Source of the DNA: Bacillus sp. FJAT-27916
GTDB taxonomy: Bacteria; Bacillota; Bacilli; Bacillales; Pradoshiaceae
Assembly: GCF_001183965.1 (NCBI RefSeq)
Contig: NZ_LFZV01000001.1
Location: forward strand, 1,346,438-1,410,437
DNA: 64,000 nt
Direction of reading: 5' to 3'
In this document: in pieces, positions 58,110 through 64,000 of the stretch
How positions within the stretch are numbered: the first letter of the stretch is position 1
Layout: each line of letters begins with the position of its first letter
Made by a program: the position numbers and the translations under genes
Notes under the pieces: generated by a model
Databases searched by the model: none
What the model was told of the DNA's origin: nothing
The model's input: only the letters and a program-made list of their open reading frames with translations

Positions 58110-58133
58110 CACGCCTTTGTGGCGTGTTTTTTT
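58110..58133 (+). terminator. Terminator of czrA-czcD
   Basis: CACGCC (58110-58115) pairs with GGCGTG (58121-58126) followed by T7, starting seven bases after the stop. Confidence 0.85.
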
Positions 58134-58201
58134 GTGAAAACAAATGGAATATTCTGCATGATGTGTTAAAATTCTTTTCAACTATATAAGGGGGGATAGT
58201 T

Positions 58202-58660
58202 GTGAAGAGTTGTTTTATATGTGAGAAGCATGCAGGTAACATCGAAACGGCTGGAGTGGCCATTTATGAAGACCAGTATCTTTATGTTGGGCATATTGAC
58301 CGGAACGGCAGACCAAATTATTTAGGGCATATCATGATTGATTTGAAAAGACATGTCCCGACACTAGCAGAGATGACCATCGACGAAGCTAAGGCTTTCG
58401 GTGTCATGATGTCAAGGGTCAGTAAAGCACTGAAGGAGTCAGAAGGGGCAGAGCATATTTATTCACTCGTCTCTGGAAATTCCGTTCCGCATCTGCATAT
58501 GCATCTCGTTGCACGCTATCCGAATACCCCGAAGGAATATTGGGGACCCATGGATGTGTACGATTGGGAAGAGGCTCCGATGGGAAGGAATCAGGCTGTT
58601 GTGGAACTATGCCGTCGTATAGCCAGTTATCTTGAGGAACATCCATATGAGCAGGAATGA
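58202..58660 (+). CDS. HIT-family nucleotide-binding protein
   Basis: Histidine-triad hydrolase/transferase of 152 residues with the HLHMHL catalytic triad (H97, H99, H101) and N-terminal zinc-type CFICEKH. Members cleave nucleoside phosphoramidates or AMP conjugates. GTG 58202 has GGGGGG-rich ribosome site eight bases before. Its last bases overlap the start of the PP2C-like gene, so the two are coupled. Confidence 0.88.
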   Translation: MKSCFICEKHAGNIETAGVAIYEDQYLYVGHIDRNGRPNYLGHIMIDLKRHVPTLAEMTIDEAKAFGVMMSRVSKALKESEGAEHIYSLVSGNSVPHLHMHLVARYPNTPKEYWGPMDVYDWEEAPMGRNQAVVELCRRIASYLEEHPYEQE

Positions 58661-59468
58661 ATTAAGCTGGGTTGGAAGCATCGAAGCTTTTCTGGATAAG
58701 CCCACTGTCCATCAGATAGGACCGATTGTGGTTGGACGTTATGGCGGGAATTCCAGTGCAGGCCAGTATAAAAATGAGGATGGATGCCTCATTTGGGTGG
58801 ATTCTGATGAGAATTGGGAATTCACGATGATAGTAGATGCGCATAACACAGCAGAAAGTGCGGAACAAATGATTGAACTGTTTACCCGTGAAAAAAGTCA
58901 AATTCAAAAGCTATTATTATCTGAAACTGTTCTGCAAACCTTTAAAAAGATAGAAGAGAAGATTGTATGTATGTTTCAATCGCCAGATTTCCTATCCATT
59001 TGCCGAAAAGTACAAGGGGAAACAGCCTGCTTAATATTGGTGAGAAAGGATAAGTATATATGGTGGTTTTCTGTTGGAGACTGCCTTCTTTATCTGTTCC
59101 ATCCAGACTTGGCTGCGCTCGGCCAATATCAGGTGAATCAGCGGCAGTTCTATGAATGGATTGGGCAAGTGAATACGTTCGAGCAGGAGGTTCCATGCTA
59201 CAGTACGGGAATCAGGGAATTGAGGAAAGGAGAGAACCGCCTTTTTCTCACAACAGATGGTCTGGTCGAATGCCCGAACGAACCGTTTGCTGATCCTATG
59301 AGAATTACGGAATCATTTGATGATGAAGGGGAACAACATAATGTGCTTTCAATGTTAAAGACTATCCAGGAAAATGGAGTGAGGGACAGTACGACGATCC
59401 TAACATGGACAGTCGATGTGATGAAGGAAGTGACAATGCCGAGTGATTTCAGAGGCTCTGAAAAGTAA
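58647..59468 (+). CDS. PP2C-family protein phosphatase domain protein
   Basis: Mn/Mg-dependent Ser/Thr phosphatase fold of 273 residues: motifs GGNSSAGQYKNEDG (motif 1), MIVDAHNTAESA (DGHGG position, with Ala-His-Asn here), ACLILVRKDKYIWWFSVGDC (GDS position, DC here), LFLTTDGLVE (SDGLWD) and DSTTILTW (DN.T). Several canonical Gly/His residues are altered, so activity may be weak or substrate range special. ATG 58647 lies inside the HIT gene with GAGG upstream. Two tandem genes suggest a phosphate-ester pair, by inference. Confidence 0.82.
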   Translation: MSRNELSWVGSIEAFLDKPTVHQIGPIVVGRYGGNSSAGQYKNEDGCLIWVDSDENWEFTMIVDAHNTAESAEQMIELFTREKSQIQKLLLSETVLQTFKKIEEKIVCMFQSPDFLSICRKVQGETACLILVRKDKYIWWFSVGDCLLYLFHPDLAALGQYQVNQRQFYEWIGQVNTFEQEVPCYSTGIRELRKGENRLFLTTDGLVECPNEPFADPMRITESFDDEGEQHNVLSMLKTIQENGVRDSTTILTWTVDVMKEVTMPSDFRGSEK

Positions 59469-59573
59469 AAATGTCATCAAGGGGTTGGTTTTTAGCAAAT
59501 ATCTTATAAAAAATCCGGGTTTTGGTTAAAAAATGAACCTTAGCTTGTCTTTTCTGATTGTTCGTACTTGGAT

Positions 59574-59606
59574 GGCGATGATTTCTGAATGAAATCATCG
59601 CCCTTT
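59574..59606 (+). terminator. Terminator after the PP2C gene
   Basis: GGCGATGATTTC and GAAATCATCGCC form a perfect 12-bp stem with loop TGAAT, followed by CTTTCTTC. Confidence 0.75.
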
Positions 59607-59675
59607 CTTCATTTAAGGGCGAAAGCCGACAGAGATTCTCATTACCTATCGCTGCATAATTTCAACTCCACATAA

Positions 59676-59717
59676 AAAGACTGATCCAGAAGCCAATGCC
59701 GTCTTCAGGATCAGTCT
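59676..59717 (-). terminator. Terminator of the SLH-nucleotidase gene
   Basis: On the minus strand AGACTGATCC..GAAG pairs with CTTC..GGATCAGTCT, followed by TTTTTATG. Confidence 0.85.
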
Positions 59718-59733
59718 CATCTATAAAACCTAT

Positions 59734-61836
59734 TTATTGTTTAACATCTATAATTCGGCCTTCCACACCCGGTGCAACGGTTTGGTCTGGGAAGGATTGA
59801 ATGTAGTCAGAGAAGATCTCCCAGTCAACAAAGCCTGGCTCACTTACACGTCCGTCAGCATAAATGTCCGCAAAGACACTGTAGCCGTCTCCGCCTTTAG
59901 CGGTGAAGATATTCGTGGCTGCATAATAGGTTTCTGTGTCAGAGAGGGCGCTGTATTCACCGTTTTGCAGTACTTCGACCGTTTGAACACGCTGCCCAGT
60001 TGGCTTGGAGCTGTCATACGTAAAGCGCATGCCTGAAACCTGAAGGAAGCCGCCGCTTGCTGCAGGTGCATCTTTCACGCTGTGCTCAAGTGCTGTTTTC
60101 AGCTCAGATCCTCTGATTTCCATAATCGCTAGGGCGTTGCTGAACGGAAGCACAGTCATCACGTCTGCCAATGTGATCGGTCCAGCCTTCAAGGTTGTCC
60201 GGACTCCGCCGCCATTTTGCAGGGCAATCACGGTATTCGGGTTGATGGTTTTGGCTTTAGCCAGCATGCCGTCCGCAATCAAGTTTCCGAGATTTGTCTC
60301 TCCGGTTCTTGCGGCAGGGTTGCCTCCAATCAGGTCAACGGTTGTGGAGCCAACGACCTGATTTTTCTTTGCGTCAACAATTGGCTTGTACTTAGCTAGA
60401 ATTTGCGCGGCTACGGGATCATCTGCAAAGATATAGGAGCCATCGGCATTCTTGGCATCAACGCTGATGAGCTCACCTTCATAGGCGATGACCTTTCCTT
60501 TTTTATCAAAGCTGACGTCAAGCTCGCCAAGGAATTTAGAATACTCGTTTGCTTGGACGATGACAGTCGGTTCTTTATACTTTTTGACCACAACAGGCTT
60601 ATCAAGCTGTGTATGAGAGTGGCCGCCGACAATGACGTCGATGCCTTCAACTTGGTTGGCAAGCTCGAGGTCATTATCCCCGCCGCCATCATTATAGCCG
60701 ATATGAGTGAGGGCGATAATCTTATCAACACCTTGTTTCTTAAGAGCTTTCACGGATGCTTTAGCTGAAGAGATATAGTCATCAAACTTTACGTCCCCAG
60801 GGCTTGAAATACTGGCTGTTTCAGCAGTGGTTAAACCGAAGATGCCGACTTTCTCCCCATTGACGTTTTTGATGATGCCGTCATAGATTTTGCCGTTCTT
60901 TGGTTTATTGGTGTACGTATTTAGCTCAAGGTTCTTCATAAGTGTATCCGCGCTGAAATCAACGTTTGCACTTACGAATGGGAACTGGGCTTTTTGCACA
61001 AAGGGTGCCAGCGCCTCACTTCCAAGGTCAAATTCATGGTTGCCGAATGTCATTGCATCAAATCCGGCGAGATTCATCAATTCAAGATCAGCCAGACCCT
61101 TGAATTCATTGAAATATAAGGTACCGGAGAATACATCACCGGCATGAAGCAGTAAATTGTTCGTGTTTCCTTTGCGGTGGTCATAAATCGCGCTGATTTG
61201 TCGTGGTGTGTTTTCAATATTGGCATGTGTATCATTCACATGAAGGACACGCAGCTGATAGTCAGGTGCTTTAATGGCTGATTGGAGCATCGTTAGGAAT
61301 TCGGACAAGCTGACTCTTTGGCTGTAGCCAAATTTTGTTTCAGAGATTCCATCAGCAATATCATATAGAATGACAGCGCCAATCAGGTCTTTATGCTTTG
61401 CTGGTACATCGGTGAAATGAATTTCCGTGCTTCCTTTCAAATCGAACGCTTTCGCAATCCAGACGGCGAGTTCTCCGCGTGTCAGCAGATTATTGCTTCC
61501 GAATTTCTTGCCGTTCTTTCCTTCAAGGATGCCGGCATAAGCCAGGCTGTTAATAGCCTTCTGGGATGATTTTGGTACATCGGTAAACCCGGCATTCGGT
61601 GCTTTTTTCTTATCAAGCTTTAAGGCACGGGCCATCAAGCTTGCTGCATCAGCCCGGGTGATGGAGGTTTGTTTCTTGACGCTTTCCTGTGAAATCCCCA
61701 ATTCCTGAATAAAGCCAGCTTCACCTTGCCGGTCAGCTGTCTTCGCTCCAGCTGCCGGTACAATCAATGTTCCGGCGAGTGCCGCAATCATTGTGAACGT
61801 GGCAATCATACGATAGAACTTTAATCGAAATTTCAT
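59734..61836 (-). CDS. Surface-anchored bifunctional metallophosphatase/5'-nucleotidase with SLH domains
   Basis: A signal peptide (FTMIAALAGTLIVPAAGAKT) is followed by two to three S-layer-homology motifs in the N-terminal ~190 residues (ITRADAASLMARALKL, GFTDVPKSSQKAINSLAYAGI, LTRGELAVWIAKAF, FTDVPAKHKDLIGAV), which bind cell-wall polymers. The metallophosphatase domain has LRVLHVNDTHANIENTPR (start trimmed), GDVFSGT, FGNHEFDLG and VGGHSHT; the C-terminal 5'-nucleotidase domain has NLGNLIADGML, NGGGVR and TAKGGDGYSVF. It would release nucleosides and phosphate from extracellular nucleotides. GGGGAG precedes the ATG; 700 residues. Confidence 0.93.
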   Translation of the reverse strand: MKFRLKFYRMIATFTMIAALAGTLIVPAAGAKTADRQGEAGFIQELGISQESVKKQTSITRADAASLMARALKLDKKKAPNAGFTDVPKSSQKAINSLAYAGILEGKNGKKFGSNNLLTRGELAVWIAKAFDLKGSTEIHFTDVPAKHKDLIGAVILYDIADGISETKFGYSQRVSLSEFLTMLQSAIKAPDYQLRVLHVNDTHANIENTPRQISAIYDHRKGNTNNLLLHAGDVFSGTLYFNEFKGLADLELMNLAGFDAMTFGNHEFDLGSEALAPFVQKAQFPFVSANVDFSADTLMKNLELNTYTNKPKNGKIYDGIIKNVNGEKVGIFGLTTAETASISSPGDVKFDDYISSAKASVKALKKQGVDKIIALTHIGYNDGGGDNDLELANQVEGIDVIVGGHSHTQLDKPVVVKKYKEPTVIVQANEYSKFLGELDVSFDKKGKVIAYEGELISVDAKNADGSYIFADDPVAAQILAKYKPIVDAKKNQVVGSTTVDLIGGNPAARTGETNLGNLIADGMLAKAKTINPNTVIALQNGGGVRTTLKAGPITLADVMTVLPFSNALAIMEIRGSELKTALEHSVKDAPAASGGFLQVSGMRFTYDSSKPTGQRVQTVEVLQNGEYSALSDTETYYAATNIFTAKGGDGYSVFADIYADGRVSEPGFVDWEIFSDYIQSFPDQTVAPGVEGRIIDVKQ

Positions 61837-61984
61837 ATACCGCTCCCCTTTTATTCAATATGACCATTTTCATGGCCTCAATTCCGATTATAAATAGTTT
61901 TAGAGAGCTTCGACATTAAGTTTAGGGAAAATAAGGAAATAGACCTACTGAATTTTCTGTATCCGACATAGTATTTCTTATTTC

Positions 61985-62659
61985 TTAAAAATCTATGTCG
62001 TCTAAGCCTCGTTGTTTTTGGGCTAGTATTTCAATCGTACTATGATAATGCGGTTCCCCGTGGGACAGATCTAAGGCATAGGAATAACCCGTTTTAATCG
62101 TTTTGTAGGTAAGAAAATATTCTTCTAGTTCTCCTTTCCTAAAATAATGTATGTACATTCCATTTTTGCGGATGAAGAAGGAGTTTTCTCCTAATCGTTC
62201 ATATTCGCGCACAGCCTTTTGCCTGCTAGGCTCGTCTATATCAAATGCATTCACATAGACGAAGCCATCCTCTGTTAAGCCTCTCTTGACTTGGTCGAGA
62301 AGAGGGGCAATCTTTGGTTCAGGTATGAAGTTGAGCACATTTGAGAGGATGATCAGAGAATACTGATTCGGCTTGATGTCAAACGTTGCTACATCCTCGA
62401 CATGTGCTTCTATATTAAGTTGATATTGTTTTGAAAGAGTTTTACAACGCTCAATGGCCGTTTCTGATAGATCGATCCCTTCAACGGCACATCCTTTTTG
62501 GGCAAAAAAGAAGGCATTTCTTCCTTCCCCAATGCCAATATCGAGCACCTTGCCAGCCGCTGGAACGAGCTCAGCATATTGCATTAATGTGCTATTCGGT
62601 TTTAATCCCCATAGTAGTTCACTATTTTTGTATTCATTCTCCCAATTATATGGCTTCAT
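61985..62659 (-). CDS. Class I SAM-dependent methyltransferase (TehB-like)
   Basis: A Rossmann methyltransferase of ~224 residues: KVLDIGIGEGRNAFFFAQKG (motif I), CAVEGIDLSETAIER (motif II), VATFDIKPNQYSLIILSNVL (motif IV) and a small C-terminal part. The N-terminus YNWENEYKNSELLWGLKPN is close to TehB-type and YcgJ-like enzymes. The ATG at 62659 is favoured, about 12 bases from AGGAG; the ATG at 62671 is too close to it. Substrate unknown; TehB homologues methylate tellurite, but this is not established here. Confidence 0.85.
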   Translation of the reverse strand: MKPYNWENEYKNSELLWGLKPNSTLMQYAELVPAAGKVLDIGIGEGRNAFFFAQKGCAVEGIDLSETAIERCKTLSKQYQLNIEAHVEDVATFDIKPNQYSLIILSNVLNFIPEPKIAPLLDQVKRGLTEDGFVYVNAFDIDEPSRQKAVREYERLGENSFFIRKNGMYIHYFRKGELEEYFLTYKTIKTGYSYALDLSHGEPHYHSTIEILAQKQRGLDDIDF

Positions 62660-62835
62660 CGTAAGCTTCATCTCCTGTTATGAATTCTATAACAACCATT
62701 TTAACATTTGTTTCCAATGGAAGGTGCTAGCTTTCTAATATGTTTCTTTTTTACCGGATAAGGGAATGGATTACTATTCGTGGATAATACAACATTTATT
62801 CCTAAAATTGATTACATTTGAGAGAGGTATTGCAC

Positions 62836-63687
62836 ATGGAAGGAATTTTATATGCACTATTGCCTGCGCTTGCGTGGGGAAGTTTAGTGCTAGTCAGTGA
62901 AAAACTGGGCGGCGATCCAAAATCGCAGACGCTAGGGATTACGACGGGTTCACTTCTGTTTGGACTTGTCATGTATTTCATCCAGCAGCCGGATATGAGT
63001 ATGACAGTCTGGATTGTCGGGATAATCTCAGGTGCGGGCTGGGCGGTCGGACAGCTCAACCAGTTCAACAGTGTGAAAAACATCGGTGTCTCGAAAACAG
63101 TGCCTATTTCGACAGGACTTCAGTTACTCGGTACGACCTTCTTCGGGGTAGTTGTTTTTAAGGAATGGTCCGGTACGATGACCATTGTCCTCGGTCTGCT
63201 GGCGATCGCTGCCATCATTGCCGGGATTATCATGACAGGTGTTGGACAAGGAAAGGATTCAGAGGAAGGTAATAAGAAAAAAGGTGCCATGTTCCTCGGG
63301 ATATCCACCGTAGGATTTGTCCTCTATGTCGTGATTGTTCGCTGGTACGATATCGATGGATGGGCGGCTATCCTGCCGCAAGGGGTTGGCATGTTCATTG
63401 CCACGCTTCTGCTCTCCATCAAGGATAATCCGTTCAATAAATATATGGTTCGCAATGTACTGACAGGGATTATGTGGGCAATCGGGAATATTGGTCTTTT
63501 GCTCGCCAATCCGCTAGTCGGTGTTGCGATTGGCTTCTCTTTTTCCCAAATGGGCATTATCATCTCCACCTTAGGGGGCATTTTCCTCCTTGGTGAGAAG
63601 AAATCGAAGAAGCAGCTTACATTTATCATCATCGGGTGTGCGCTCGTCATTGCCGGCGGAGTTATGCTCGGTTTCACGAAAGAATAA
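62836..63687 (+). CDS. glcU: Glucose/ribose uptake permease GlcU
   Basis: A ten-helix DMT/GRP-family transporter of 283 residues: LPALAWGSLVLVSEKLGGDP, WAVGQLNQFNSVKNIGVSKTVPISTGLQLLG (trimmed), FTIII-like helices and NIGLLLANPLVGVAIGFSFSQMG. B. subtilis GlcU takes up glucose by H+ symport in spores and vegetative cells. Co-oriented with gdh 17 bases later; in Bacillus the pair is expressed in the forespore. ATG 62836 follows GAGAGAGG; the frame opens six codons earlier with TTG. Confidence 0.92.
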   Translation: MEGILYALLPALAWGSLVLVSEKLGGDPKSQTLGITTGSLLFGLVMYFIQQPDMSMTVWIVGIISGAGWAVGQLNQFNSVKNIGVSKTVPISTGLQLLGTTFFGVVVFKEWSGTMTIVLGLLAIAAIIAGIIMTGVGQGKDSEEGNKKKGAMFLGISTVGFVLYVVIVRWYDIDGWAAILPQGVGMFIATLLLSIKDNPFNKYMVRNVLTGIMWAIGNIGLLLANPLVGVAIGFSFSQMGIIISTLGGIFLLGEKKSKKQLTFIIIGCALVIAGGVMLGFTKE

Positions 63688-63701
63688 TGAAGGAGGAATA
63701 G

Positions 63702-64000
<299 letters not shown>

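Overview
The window reads as chromosomal DNA of a low-G+C, Gram-positive, endospore-forming Bacillaceae bacterium. This rests on AGGAGG-type ribosome binding sites, frequent TTG/GTG starts, TPP riboswitches of the Bacillus type, an amiE-nagZ-namZ muropeptide cluster, a CzrA/CzcD pair, a YfiT/BstA-type DinB protein and a glcU-gdh pair. I see no transposase, integrase, phage gene or CRISPR array. The 5' edge cuts a YhgE/Pip-family membrane protein and the 3' edge cuts a glucose 1-dehydrogenase.

Layout. 1-10.7 kb: proline dehydrogenase, several small or unknown genes (two of them very short), a YitT-type membrane protein, an orphan amino-acid ABC permease plus binding lipoprotein, and a lone PTS EIIC-like protein. 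10.8-16.8 kb: a secreted type I pullulanase preceded by two cre-like sites, a secreted Pro-Pro endopeptidase (PPEP) family protease with two FN3 domains, a sugar O-acetyltransferase and a decayed secreted-protein gene. 17.3-27.5 kb: a nine-kilobase-plus operon for the whole reductive pyrimidine degradation pathway: preT-preA, dihydropyrimidinase, NCS1 permease, a small unknown gene, N-carbamoyl-amino-acid amidohydrolase, CoA-acylating (methyl)malonate-semialdehyde dehydrogenase and an omega-amino-acid transaminase. Together these would turn uracil or thymine into acetyl-CoA or propionyl-CoA, CO2 and ammonium. 28.3-31.2 kb: two tandem TPP riboswitches, separated by a heavily folded insert, in front of the salvage operon thiM-thiD-thiE.

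31.1-38.7 kb is an accessory-looking stretch: a DUF2251 gene between long imperfect inverted repeats, a DUF2785 gene, an acetyltransferase-pentapeptide-repeat gene broken by an A8 run, a Clp-N/GNAT fusion, frameshifted small membrane genes and a LysR remnant. 39.0-44.1 kb holds the cell-wall recycling operon amiE-nagZ-namZ, followed by a major-royal-jelly/yellow-type protein. 45.7-54.5 kb holds split CopC/CopD genes and a run of small metabolic or detoxification genes (several GNATs, Nudix, HAD, SDR, AKR, DinB). 55-64 kb contains a metallo-beta-lactamase-fold gene interrupted by a stop codon, tRNA-Lys(CTT), czrA-czcD with a visible operator, HIT and PP2C proteins, an SLH-anchored 5'-nucleotidase, a methyltransferase and glcU-gdh.

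Six genes look broken by a single-base shift, stop or truncation (near 7.0, 16.5, 33.5, 35.4, 36.6 and 55.7 kb). That could be real decay or assembly error; the two homopolymer-associated cases deserve read-level checking. Intergenic DNA carries a dispersed hairpin family (GGCATTAATC stem; four copies) and a degenerate array with an exact 20-nt period at 45.4 kb. All identifications are from sequence inspection and remembered family motifs; no database search was run.
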